A stretch of 64,000 nt of DNA from Rotaria sordida. Lineage: Eukaryota; Rotifera; Eurotatoria; Philodinida; Philodinidae. This document shows positions 47,726-59,539 of this stretch, in pieces (position 1 is the stretch's first letter; each line of letters opens with the position of its first letter). Under the pieces are notes generated by a model. It was not told where the DNA came from and did not search any database. It saw only the letters and a list, made by a program, of their open reading frames with translations. The stretch is taken from positions 1-64,000 of the forward strand of contig CAJNOL010000758.1 in NCBI GenBank assembly GCA_905250125.1, written 5' to 3'. The translations under genes and the position numbers were made by a program.

Positions 47726-50061
47726 AGCATATGTTTGAAGATGTTTTTCAGATATTGAATAGTTGATAAAAGATTTGATGCTGTTGTTATTATCAGAATT
47801 GCTTCATAATCACATATGTAACCTTTCTTAAGAAGAACGTAGGCAGTATTTATATACGTATTTATCTTTCTTATATGTTGTTTTCAGTCGACCATAAATA
47901 CTTTGCAATTGTACAAATAACGTAAGAGGAAAAAGATATCTTGATTCCTATGACAATCATGGTGACATATTTTATAGATTAGATAAAATATTCTTTTCTT
48001 TTTTTTTGTACACATGTTTTTCTTTTGTATTTAATCAAAGAAGGTACTCTAAATGATTGCAGATATTGGACTTTATCATTTGATTATAAGTAGGTCTCAA
48101 TCAGATGAAGAAACAAACAAACAAATGCATTTGTGTTTAAGATTTCCCGTTGCTGAAATATAATTAATGTTACAATGAAAGAAGGACGTTTGTTTTCTTT
48201 TCATTTATTTTGATTATTATTCATATGTTATCGTAATAACCTGAGAATAATGATAAAAGCTGTACTAGTTAGAAATCTAATTTTTGACAATATCTTTAAT
48301 GTGTCAAAGAAAAAATTATACAATAAGTAAGTAAGATATATGAGAAAAAAAGATAACTGAAAGTGACGAAAACATCACAACCTACGACACTATAAATAAC
48401 AGATCAAACGAAGAATTCAACATTTCTCTTCATTATATAGAAACGAGTCGGCAGAAAGCAAGTTTTGCCAGCATTGAAAACTTTTCTAGATGAAACTGTA
48501 AGCATTCATTTGCATATCCTTTAGAATTAATGAGTTTGAGAAATTGAAGTACACTTATTTAGAAGTAAATCTATGATACTAATTTATTAATACTATTACG
48601 ATTCCGTAGTTTTGTTAAGATCAAAATAGTATCATTAGGATAATGGATGTGTAATAACTTGAAAAAAAACCGCCTTTTTTTCATCATAACGTTAACCATA
48701 TTTCTGAAAGAAATATTTTTAGTTTCTTTTTTGCTAGTCTCATTGAAACTTAATTATAGCTAAAAGGGGAAGTCCAAAGGTCGGAATTAACTGGAATACT
48801 TCTTTCGTAAGATAAAATCTCTTTTGTTTCTTCGAATTTCTCAAGAACATTCTGAAAATTTCTTGTGAATAAAGAATTAAAAGAAAATGTTGCTTTTCTA
48901 TGCAAAGTAATAATAAATATCAAATCACAAAAATAAAGACACGGAACAATATGAAATGAGATTAATTCAAAGTTTATAGTCATATTGTACTATTTAATTG
49001 AAAATTTTATTATGATTGTCTATTGTTAATATAAATTACTTTTATATGTCATATTTTCCTTGTCTATATTAAATTTTCATTTTTGTCTTGAGTGAGTTTT
49101 TTATCTTTTTGTACATCAAATATTAGACATAAAATTTTAATTTCAAATGAAATTCAATCTATTTTACTTCTCAATATATCGTATAAGAGTCTTCATATGC
49201 ATTTCTGAATATGTGACAAAAAAATCCATTAACATTCGACAATAGTCACTTGTCCAATACTTAAGAGGAAAATGTTATTTCCTTACAATACATAACAATT
49301 TTGACGTCAAGTACGACAAAGCTATACTCATTTGTCAAAAATAATATTTCTATTTTCAATCAAGAAAAAAAAAACAAAAAAAAAAAGAATTAATAAAAAT
49401 AAATCTACGCAGAATATTAATTGCTTGTAAATAGTTGACCTATAAAAAATTTTTTATTAGACTCGACATGTTCATTTCCATTTGTATTGCTAATGAAATA
49501 AAATGATTCTAAAATCTTATTTGATTTTGTACTTAGTTTTGCTTCAATAGAGCATATTTAATCAAACATTTCATAACTCGATAATGGGAAAACAATTAAT
49601 TTAGCGATAAAATATTTTACAATAAAGGAAAATAAAGAAATTTTCTACAATCTTTTTTTCTTTTAGATTTATATTATTCATTTTGATAATATCATAATAA
49701 AAAAAATTTTTTTTTGAATAATTTTCTTATTGATTAAACTCGACTTTCTCAATTATTATTACAATTTAAAAACACAATAAAAATCTTCGACAATAAAATA
49801 ATTCGATCTCCAATATTCCTACATGATTTGCAATTATTTGATCATTTTCTCTAGAGATCTGACTTTCATTTGTGATTATTCATACAAATGAATGTGCATC
49901 TAACCTAGATGAATAGATGAGCTTAAAATAGCATATATTTATTTTTCTTCAATATATTTAGGTTATGGTTTATTTGAATGCATCTTTCATCAATATTCTT
50001 AATATAGAATTCACTCATTACCATATAGTCTTATTATATCAAAGTAATAATTAAAAAAAAA

Positions 50062-50096
<35 letters not shown>

Positions 50097-50977
50097 ATCA
50101 AATCAATACTAACTTATTCAAAATTGAAGATGGTGAAATTCTTCAGCAAATAAAATCAAGTGTTCCGATTAGAAAAATTCTTGTTTTTTTTATTTATTTT
50201 GAACATGCAAATATTACTTTATCAATGCTAAGAAGTCTTGATTTTTTTAAAATGTCTATCCGAAACAAATTTCAATTGATTAATTATGAACGAGACAATT
50301 TAAGTTATTGCATGTCAATGGCACTATGGTTAGTCATAAAAGAGTCGTTTAGAATTTTTAGGAATGTGAAATTTTCTAGTCATTGAAGTCTAACATTAGC
50401 TCATGAATATCTATTCTATTTTGGTTGAAATTATCTAGTAACTACTTTTTTTTTTATATACTTTAAATAGAATATTAGTCCTAAAATAGCATTCCTCATA
50501 ATTTTTTTGTACTTCTTTTATTGTTCAAAATGAATCAATGCATGAAACTCTCAGTTTGTTAGACAGAGAAAATCTGTTGTTTTTTTTTCTGAATACTCTT
50601 GTATTTCAATTTGCATGAATCTATTTGATTTACGTATCATCGTTGTTCTCTGTTTTTCTTTTCTATCAATAAAAATTCATTTTTGATTTTTCCATTCATA
50701 GTTCTTACTTGATAAGTACAATATGTATGAAGCAACGAGAGGAAAAAAAAGAGAGAAAAGGAAAATGAAGAAGTAGAGAAAAGAAAAACATACACATCAA
50801 AACTGAACACAGAATTTCAAAAAACAAAAAGCGCAAGAGAAATTATACAAAAAGAAAACCGAATACTGCCGTATGCTAAATTCAATTGCACGGGTATTAA
50901 CCAATTATCACCACACAAAATAACCATACTTTTTATTTTTCTGACTAAATAAAGATGAGTAACCGACCAGCAGTTTC
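47726..50977. other. Intergenic, nothing recognised except a GT microsatellite
   Basis: Very AT-rich. An uninterrupted GT run lies at about 50066-50092, and the open frame that begins inside it (to 50386) is judged non-coding. No inverted-repeat element was found here. Confidence 0.45.
50066..50092. repeat. (GT)n microsatellite
   Basis: About 13 GT units. The reading frame starting in it gives MCVCVCVC and continues for ~100 codons, but lacks the codon bias of the surrounding genes. Confidence 0.9.
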
Positions 50978-51700
50978 TCATATACCTTTTTCTTGCGTCC
51001 GTTCATATGTATCATCATCATCCGATGTCATTGTTCGAGCTGCATAAGCGGCTGCACGTTTTTTTTTCTTTTTTCTTATTCGACGATTATTTTCATTTTT
51101 TATTGATGATATTGATCCATTACCATTATGAGATGAATCAATATCATTTGGATTTGTTGAATTTGATGAATCATTAAGATTTCCACTTCCATTATTGTCA
51201 CATTCACGTAATTGTTCAAGTGTTATAATATTGTAATGTGAATCAAATACAGCTGGTGTTAAATCATTTGATGCTCGAACAATACGTATTGCATGTACTT
51301 TATCACGTAATGGATTCATTGTTGAAGAATTTGATCTACGTGTACGACAACCAAAACAACTTGTTAATGATAACCATAAACTCGATGTTTCATTTGAAGA
51401 AATTTTTGTATGTAATGAAAGATTATCATTATGATTTATTATTTGTTGATCAGTAATATGTCTATTAGTTTTTCCACTTAATATCATATGATTACTAGTT
51501 CCACCACTATGATGTTGATAATGTCCGGAATTCGTCGTATTAACGTCCGATATTGGAAATTCATATTCCATTTTTTGTGAATTTTCACCACGTATTAAAC
51601 GAGCAACATTAGGTGATTGTCTACGAAATGATGAATGATTATTAAAACCGCCACCGATACCACCGACTTCGGACGATTGAGACGATTCGGCAGTGCCCAT
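50978..51700 (-). CDS. Probable N-myristoylated protein, 240 aa, unknown
   Basis: The start is taken at 51698-51700 because a splice acceptor (TTATTTGTTCAG) lies 9 nt upstream and the resulting N-terminus MGTAESSQSS is a plausible N-myristoylation signal (Gly2, small residue at 6). A CFGC pair in the middle (LTSCFGCRTRR) beside basic residues could be palmitoylated. The chain is otherwise disordered: Ser/Asn/Gly-rich, with a hydrophobic-charged island (NPLRDKVHAIRIVRASNDL), a lysine run before AAAYAARTM and an acidic DDDD near the end. A donor (GTAAGT) near 53142-53147 suggests a 5' UTR exon and a ~1.4-kb UTR intron. Likely a membrane-attached adaptor; no known family. Confidence 0.65.
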   Translation of the reverse strand: MGTAESSQSSEVGGIGGGFNNHSSFRRQSPNVARLIRGENSQKMEYEFPISDVNTTNSGHYQHHSGGTSNHMILSGKTNRHITDQQIINHNDNLSLHTKISSNETSSLWLSLTSCFGCRTRRSNSSTMNPLRDKVHAIRIVRASNDLTPAVFDSHYNIITLEQLRECDNNGSGNLNDSSNSTNPNDIDSSHNGNGSISSIKNENNRRIRKKKKKRAAAYAARTMTSDDDDTYERTQEKGI

Positions 51701-54219
51701 CTTGACATCCTGAACAAATAAAAAGAATAGCATTAAAAATTCTCCTTGAATATTATGAATAAATTAACAAAAGCAAATTGTCATTTACAAACATAAAAAA
51801 AAAAAACACTCGGCTTTTTTCTTTCTTTCTGCTTTTGATTTATTATTGTCCCCATTGACTAATTTAGATTTTCGAGCAAGATCGATTTTTAATATTATAG
51901 ATTAAATATCAAAAAAAAAAATTCTATCGGAAACTAATCGGATAAGAAATATTGATTATATATTTGCTTACGTGATCATTTTACAACGATTAATATTTTT
52001 AATGAATACATATATATATATGTATATATATAGGTAACAGAAATTCTATGGCAATTATATAGCAAGTAAAAAAAAAAGAGACGATCGTTTCTTACGCCGC
52101 CTTATTTCACTTAAGCAGATTCCCATCGGGGTAAAACATTATTGCTAGTAAACTATCGAGATTCTTCTTTTTCTTTTCTCATTCTTCTCCACCTTTTTTC
52201 TTTGCGGCTCAAACACCCTGACTGCATACATGCAAACACACATATGCGAGATTCATCATGCTAGAATAAGATCAGAGAGAAAAATAGGAACGCCAGAATA
52301 AACATCCGAACTGCACGCGAGAGAAACATAGTTCATCACAATATTACATAGTAAAAGAAAGAAAACTAGAAGGAAACTTACATGCATCCGTTTATATATT
52401 TTTCTATATAATATTCAGTTTTTCTGATTACAATTATTCATTTTTATGGTGTCTAGTCGATATTATCAATGCCTTTCTATATTACTAAGATATCTCCAGC
52501 TGTATTGGTTGAGAGGCAAATCGATATTAAAACATATATTTTTCGGTGCTATTTAGATAAAATATGATGTTATTGCCTAACAAGAAAAAAAGACTCATCA
52601 AGGATTAATCAATACATCTTTTTCTTGTTGTTGCTATTTCAATAACTAGCACACATCATCTTGCCCCAATCTATTTATCGATCAAGTACTACTAATTGGA
52701 ATGTGTGATAGTTCAATATAACTATATATTCTCATTATAGAGAAGGGAGCATCTTCTGTTTGATCAATAGCGATTATGTCTGATTTACATGTATAAGTAT
52801 TGAAGGAAAGAAAACATCATAGAAATCATGCGAATTATCGTTTTTCTATTGAGCTTGAATTGAAGAATAATAGAAATCATCTATCAAAATTGATACAAAT
52901 GTCTATATGAATAAAAGACATCATTCTTTCACAAGTTCATAAAACATCCGATTACCAAATCATCTGTTTAAATCATACAAATATTATTTTCCTGTCTCAT
53001 ATATTAAACAGTTTTTTCTTGTGTTTCTTCCTAACATACTAAATAAGAATATTATTTTCTCATTTATTATAGTTAATGTATAAAACCGGCAGCAATATAG
53101 ATGAATTTTGATATGTATATCAGAAAAAGAAAAATTTGTCTACTTACTTTGGATAAGGGACAAATAAAGAAAAAAAAAGCTTCTTGTTTATCGTTCTATC
53201 TAACCAAGCAATTTTATGTGTGTGTGTGTGTGACGTGTCGTTGAGCTACTCGCGTCGATGGATCACGAAACGACGATGATGAGCGGAATGCACCAAACAC
53301 AATTATGAGACGGACGAAGAAGAGAAGAAAAAGGGCAGTTGTCTCGTTCTTTTCATCTTGATCATTTTGCTGATGCTACAACTTTTGTTATGCGTTGATG
53401 ATCTCTGGTCTGTATTGTATGAGTAAGCAGCACTATGCTCAATAATAGTAGTAACAGTAGTAATAGCAAGTTTTTTTTTTCTCTCTCTTTATAGGACTAT
53501 ACGACTAGTCATTGAATGAGTGAGCCGACGGGCGAGATGTCATGTGCATGTTGTTTCTCTCGCTCTCTCGGTTTTCAATACAAAATAAAAAGAGAAAAAA
53601 AAAAGAATAATAATAAGGCGATATTCTTTTCTCGTTCTTTTTTTTCTAGTTTTTTCCTTTTGTTTGTAACAACGGCGCACTAAAGCTAATTGGACCAATG
53701 CTGTTATTGTAGTTCGTTTAATATTGATGATCGCTCTGCCTTATAAAGTGTGTGATGACGTACTAACAATACTACCAACGCTTGTTGTCGTCTCGAGACA
53801 GATTGATTGATTGATTATTTCAGTTTTAATATTAATTCTTGAACATGAATATGAAGTGTTCAGTCAATATACTTATCTTTAAAAATATATCAATTACATA
53901 TATTAAACAAAATTCTATATATTTATATATATGTGAACAACAGATCAACTTATAAATGAATAAGAAAAAAGATTAATAATGATAGAATTTTTTCTTCTAT
54001 GAATAAAATCATTCAACTAGAAATAGAATATAACTGTATTTAAAAATTTTTCTTATTTAATATGTATTCTAGAGATATTCTCCTGATGAGGGCACCACTT
54101 TACTGTCATAATTTGTCTTTTGCTATGAAAGGTTGCTACGTTGTTATTTTATGATAGAAGAAAAAAGCAAATATTGTTTATCAAGTAATGATAAACATAC
54201 TTATCATTAACTAAGAATT
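51701..54219. other. Divergent intergenic region and inferred 5' UTR intron
   Basis: This lies between two divergent genes. An inferred non-coding 5' exon of the minus-strand gene ends near 53148 at a GTAAGT donor. Also present: (TA)n near 52008-52032, (GT)n near 53219-53232, and a GC-richer stretch near 53230-53300. No coding exon supported. Confidence 0.45.
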
Positions 54220-54915
54220 ATGGCAGATAATATGGATAATATTAAAGATGCTCCAGCTCCATGGACTTTGAATGGTCAAGTAGCTTATCTATTTGTTCAT
54301 GGATCACGATCAATTCAAGAAGAATTTAATGAAAATCCTGATCCTATTCGAAGTCCATTTCGTGGTGGTATGGGTGGAATGGCGCTTATACGTTATACTA
54401 ATTCACCAGTAGGTCCTTATGATGAATTATTATTTATTCCTGGTTCTTATCAATTTGGTAATACGACATATTATCGTATTTCACAAATTTATGTCTCATC
54501 TATGGATTCAGTAATTAATGGACGACGTAATTGGAGTGTACCAAAAAAATTAGCTCGATTTTGTTGGAATGATAATAATACTTATGTAAAAATTTTTTTG
54601 CCTGAAAATAATGAACCTTTTTGTACAATTGGAGTTCGACCACGGCTTTATTGTTTTCCCATGAGTAGTATAATAATACCATCAAGTTTTCGAACACTTC
54701 TACAATCACCTCTTGATGAACAAAATGATAAAAATATCTATTTAAAAATAACACCATCATGTAGTGGATGGTTTCGACCACTTGTTGAATTAATTGAATT
54801 TCATACTGATGGAAAAGAAATTCCATCAGATAAACAATTATCTATGTATACATATGGTGTTGGTTATGAAGCATTTACACTTATATTTCCTAAAGCTGAA
54901 GAAGTTTTATATTAA
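54220..54915 (+). CDS. Acetoacetate decarboxylase-like protein, 231 aa
   Basis: Intron-less frame starting MADNMDNIKDAPAPWTLNG. The fold family is recognisable from PWTLNGQVAYLFVH, a Gly-rich strand (RGGMGGMALIRYTNSPVGPYDELLFIPG, in which the LIRYxxSPVGPYxEL pattern is typical of this superfamily), the middle segment RISQIYVSSMDSVINGRRNWSVPKKLARF, and a C-terminal beta-rich half. In true acetoacetate decarboxylases a Lys pair supplies the Schiff-base nucleophile, and PKK here sits where that pair is expected; the glutamates are less certain. Many eukaryotic members are of unknown substrate. Such genes are common in bacteria and fungi and scattered in animals. No introns among intron-rich neighbours hints at horizontal acquisition. 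Enzyme activity is inference. Confidence 0.75.
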   Translation: MADNMDNIKDAPAPWTLNGQVAYLFVHGSRSIQEEFNENPDPIRSPFRGGMGGMALIRYTNSPVGPYDELLFIPGSYQFGNTTYYRISQIYVSSMDSVINGRRNWSVPKKLARFCWNDNNTYVKIFLPENNEPFCTIGVRPRLYCFPMSSIIIPSSFRTLLQSPLDEQNDKNIYLKITPSCSGWFRPLVELIEFHTDGKEIPSDKQLSMYTYGVGYEAFTLIFPKAEEVLY

Positions 54916-57900
54916 ATTTTTTGATTAATAAAATACGATAGAGCGTGATGTATAAGATAGAGACTTGAAATGACATTAAGAAAAGGCGATAATAAAGCTA
55001 ACATAATAAAAAAAAAAATGATGGAATCGGAAGAGTGAGTTCGCCTGTCGGTTCAAGTAGCAAAGGCAAAGAGAAAAAAAATAATTAAATCTCATCAAGA
55101 CACATGATAAAAGCTACTTACTTGTTGTCTATTATTTGATTCACGATTTTTCAGCATTTCAATTAATATATAAGACTCTCGTTGTTACATTGTTATTTAA
55201 TTGATAATTTTTATTGTATTAATTAAATAAGACAATTTTATCAATATGCAGACTTTTGCATTGTAGGACAAAAGCAAAAAAGATCGTGCTTTTCAGTTTG
55301 TTTTTTTCTTTACTATGAACATACTTTTTTTTTGAAGAAATGAATATAGGATGCGTGTGTAACAATCGATTGAATGTAGAAAACAGTATCTGATGAACCT
55401 CAGGGAATTTACTAAGTAATATAGCTAGTAAGGCCGATGGAATCGATTAACTATTTGGAACCCTTAATGAAATTTCCCTAGATACATGAGTGACGTTCAT
55501 AGATAATCAATTAACATCATCACTAATTCTTCACTCTCGATATTTTAGAGGACCTTCTTAATGGGTTGCTTCATAGTAATTATATGTTTTCTTCAATGGA
55601 AATGACTAAAAAATGTAACACATCAAGAAGAAGTTTAATAGAAATATTCTATTATCAAATGAATCAATTAGAAAAAAAAACAAAAAAGATTTTCAATTTT
55701 CATTGATCAGATAAATTCAAGCTTCAATATGAATAAGATCAATAGATTATAAACTCAAGGTTAAATTTTTACAAATATTATAATATCTTCTCAATAAATA
55801 AATCATTATAAACAATTATCGTTATAATTGATGCAGAATAATTATGTAATAGAGATGAAACTATTCAATTGGAAACAAGAGATTACAAAGAGCATACGCT
55901 CCGTTTTTTTTTGCATTCGTAATCTCTCATATATATCTATTTAAGTCAATTATTATCATAGACATGATTAATATGATAAGTATTTGTTTCTTTCATGAAC
56001 AGAACAATATAGTAATTTATTATCTAATAATTTCATTTTTTCTATGTATCAGCAAACATTTGATTAGTTACCAATAGTCTTCTTTACATTGCATGAATTC
56101 ATCGCTATTGTCAATAGTATAGAATCAATTAAGAGCGAATGCTTGTTCTTTGTTTATTTTCTTGAACAAAAAAAAAAATTTATTAACAACATATGTTTTA
56201 TGATACATCAAACACACAGTAACGTTTGAATAGTAGACTATTATAAACGACGTCGTAAAGTAGGGGAGTAAAGTTTAGCACATTTTTATTATTTAGTCAA
56301 ATTTTTTCTTATTCAATAATAGCTTAAAGCTTTTTTTATATACCATTGAGTGCAGAATTGCATGGAACATATTTTGATAAACATAATTTTTGAAGAATCA
56401 TCACCTTTTAAATTAAAATATTAGTTTAATATAAACTTTTAATAATTAAAACTTAGAACAAAACTGTGAAAAATATTATTTCAAAATGAATTATCTCAGT
56501 AGGATCCACATCTATTTATACGAGCATCATTGTAGACTTTCCAAAATTTGGAATGGGAAAAAAGGTATAGAAAATGACTGGGCATTGTCACTCAAATTAC
56601 TTCTGAGACTCGAGAAGTTAAAACATTTGGATGGATCACTGTATTGAGAAGGAGAAAATCTTGTTTGAAATTACAATTGTTGGTCTTCAAAACGCGCTCA
56701 TTTTCCAAAAAGAAAGCTTTGTCTTATATTTGAAATTTTTAAATATAATCAAAGACTATGTCTATTAAAAATATTTTGAAAATCTCACTTGCGAGAAAGC
56801 GTTTTGGAAAACACCAATTTTGTCGAGTGTAAAAAATGTCGATCGCAAATTTATCGATAAAATTTGTCGAATTCGACAAATTCTATTAAAAAATGTCGAT
56901 TATTGTATTGTCAAGCTTCCTTTCGATGAATTTCAAATTCAATTATACTCACCTAAAATCTGACTTGAAATCAACTTGAAATCAAGTTAAAATCATGTTG
57001 AAATCAAGTTGGAATCAAATTGAAATTAACCCTTTACCCCCCAAAGGGTCATATATGACCCATTTGAAGAACGATCACAGAAGGTAAAGGAAGCATGAGA
57101 CTGAAAAAATTCCAAAACATTATTTGTAAGGAACTTCACAAGCTATCGATTGGTAAAAAAAGTATTTTGTTTCATTGTTCTGCCTTCGAGATATGTGACT
57201 TACAAAATCGATAATTTTGAAAAAAATGCAAAAATTCGAAACTTTTTAAATAAAATGTTCTCTACTTGCAGTCGATAGAGATCGTTTAGAACTTCTGTTT
57301 GATATTAACCGATGAAGATATCCACTGCTGAATTAGATGTGTTTCGAAAGCTTCATGATAACTTCGCGAATTATACATACTAAGGAACACAATCGATCAT
57401 GTAGCCACTGTTAGACGGATGAAGAGTAATCAAGAACAAAGTTAATATATGCGTTATAAACCTCAACTCATGAGAAGTCGAAATAGTATTTATGATGAAT
57501 TAAATTCCTTCAGACGTTACAAAATGGCTCAGAGGAAAATAGGCTTAAATTTGACAATAGGTGTAAAAAAAAGCATGCAATCTTTGATGTTAATTTTTGT
57601 CGGTTCACTCGTTGCGTTTTTCCTATCATTTCAACAGTATGAGATAGATGCTGCCTCTGTCCAGTCAATAATGTGGTCAAAGAAAAAAAAATTAAGTCTT
57701 GTAATGTCATTCAATTCCCATTTTCGACCATATGATTTTTACATCAATCAAACCGCCCCATTACAGGAACAGGACATTCGGTAAATCAGGCTACATCATT
57801 GGCATATTCGACAGGCTAATACTCTATTTATAAAGTTATGTTATCAGTGGTTCTTCTGGAACCGTTATAGGGGTAAAGGGTTAGCTTGATTTCAACTTAA

Positions 57901-59166
57901 TTTCAAGTTGATTTCAAGTCAGATTTCAGGTGATTATAATTGAATTTAAAATTCATCGAAAGAAAGCTTGACAATACAATAATCGACATTTTTTAATAAA
58001 ATTTGTCGAATTCGATAAATTTGCGATCGACATTTTTTGTATTCGACAAAATTGTAGGCACTCAGCGTTTTTTCCAACTGATCAATCATTTTTTTATCGA
58101 AAGCTACTAGATTACCAGTTATCGATCATGCTAATTCTGAATATGACCATGAGAAATCCTTGTAGGTCCCCATCTGCTGGTTTTCTAGATTAACAAATGT
58201 TTTGCCTAAATCGTTTTGGATCTACTCACATTATAGAGCATATTGATTTGTCTATAGACAATAATCTTTTGTTTATTTTCTGAACAAGAAAAGATTTTAA
58301 ACAGAAAAAGTTAGTGATTCCAAGACAATTTGTTACGTTCGATAGTCTGGACGGAACAAAAATAATTTCTGGCGAAAAGTTTATTCTTCTGGAAAATCGG
58401 CATATAAAGACCTAATGGAAATATTTTATAGTCATATTCAAAATGAATATAATCGATAACTTATAATTCCCTAGCTTTTGTTGTGAAAGCGATTGATCAG
58501 TTGACAATATTCCCTCGTCAGACAATTCATTTTGAAAAAATATTTCCCATAGGTTTGTTCAGTTTTTCATAAATTTCAATTATTAATAATTAATATGAAA
58601 AGTAATGATTTTTCAAAAATGCTATTTATGAAAATCTAGACGGTGAAACTTTACAATGAATGATATATAAAAAAAAAAACCTTTAATTTATTGTTGAATA
58701 ACGAACAATTTGACTCAATATTAAAAATGTATTCAGCTTTTTCTCCGTCGGAGAAAATTTTTTATAGCGTAAGAGGTAAAAAGAACCATTCGTTTCTCAG
58801 TTTTGCAGATTTCTTTAAGAGCTTTTGAAATCACTATTTGATTATCTTCAGCAAATTGTACTTGAGAGCGAGTATTAAAAATAAAAATTGTGCTGAATTT
58901 TTTTTGCTCTACTTCATATTACAAGCTTTATTTTCTTCATTATATATTTGAACTAATGCATGATTTATTATTTAATATCATTTAAATACTGTTCCTGGTT
59001 TCTTTTTTATTAAAATTCACAGATTGCATGTTCATTGACTAAGGGCGACATCATGAGATGTCTGATGATATTAGATAAATCAAGTTAGTCTTACTAACAT
59101 AGGACGAATAAAACCAATAATAGTATAGAATAAACTTTTTTCTGTTATTAACATATTATTTCAAAG
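54916..59166. other. 4.3-kb intergenic region with one long-TIR element
   Basis: Apart from the element at 56815-58070, no gene is visible. The DNA immediately upstream of 59167 reads TTATTTCAAAG and then ATG, a pattern like a splice acceptor abutting the start codon. Confidence 0.5.
56815..58070. mobile_element. Long-TIR element, 1.26 kb, with piggyBac-like inner termini
   Basis: Arms of ~220 bp (about 56815-57042 and 57865-58070) are inverted copies; for example CGACAAATTCTATTAAAAAA on the left against TTTTTTAATAAAATTTGTCG on the right. Inside each arm are 11-17-bp tandem words of the ACTTGAAATCA type. At the arm/interior junctions the left reads TTAACCCTTTACCCC followed by the palindrome GGGTCATATATGACCC, and the right reads GGGGTAAAGGGTTAG. 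TTAA plus CCCTTT is how piggyBac-type elements begin. One interior frame (57449-57784, 111 codons) is not recognisable as piggyBac transposase. Superfamily uncertain. Confidence 0.65.
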
Positions 59167-59433
59167 ATGGCTAATACAGCTCAAGTCGAACATGAAATAT
59201 CATTATTAGTTAATTTTATTCGTTCAATTGGTAAACAAAATTCTTCAACTGGTAAATATGAAACAACATTTGGTGATTTATTTCGTAATGATGAAGTTCA
59301 AAATACATTTGAAAGTTTAGCTGGAACATTAAAAGCTGCTAAACGTCGTAAAGTAATTAGTTATTCATCAGAATTACTTTTACAAGGTGCTCATGATAAA
59401 GAATTAATTACATTAGAAAAAAATGATAATTAA
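59167..59433 (+). CDS. ABRACL: Costars family protein ABRACL, 88 aa
   Basis: An intron-less 88-codon frame, close to the usual ~81 aa of this family. The Costars signatures are plain: EHEISLLVNFIRSIG, FGDLFRNDEVQNTFESL, and the block GTLKAAKRRKVISYSSELLL followed by QGAHD. Costars/ABRACL proteins are small cytosolic winged-helix-like proteins related to the C-terminal domain of ABRA/STARS and modulate actin-based motility. The ATG is preceded directly by TTTCAAAG, which would suit a spliced-leader acceptor; bdelloids are known to trans-splice. A poly(A) signal AATAAA lies at 59491, inside the 106-bp gap to the DHX33 stop codon. Confidence 0.92.
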   Translation: MANTAQVEHEISLLVNFIRSIGKQNSSTGKYETTFGDLFRNDEVQNTFESLAGTLKAAKRRKVISYSSELLLQGAHDKELITLEKNDN

Positions 59434-59539
59434 AAACAAAAAAAAAGAGATTTCTTTTTTCTTTTTCTAATCTTTTTATTGTCTTTATTTAATAAACAAA
59501 TCACAAATCCATCACCGATTTGTATAAGAACAAAAAAAC

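Noticed and set aside
50069..50386. 105-codon plus-strand frame
   Set aside because: It begins inside a GT microsatellite, has no family resemblance, no flanking splice signals and unlike-coding codon use.
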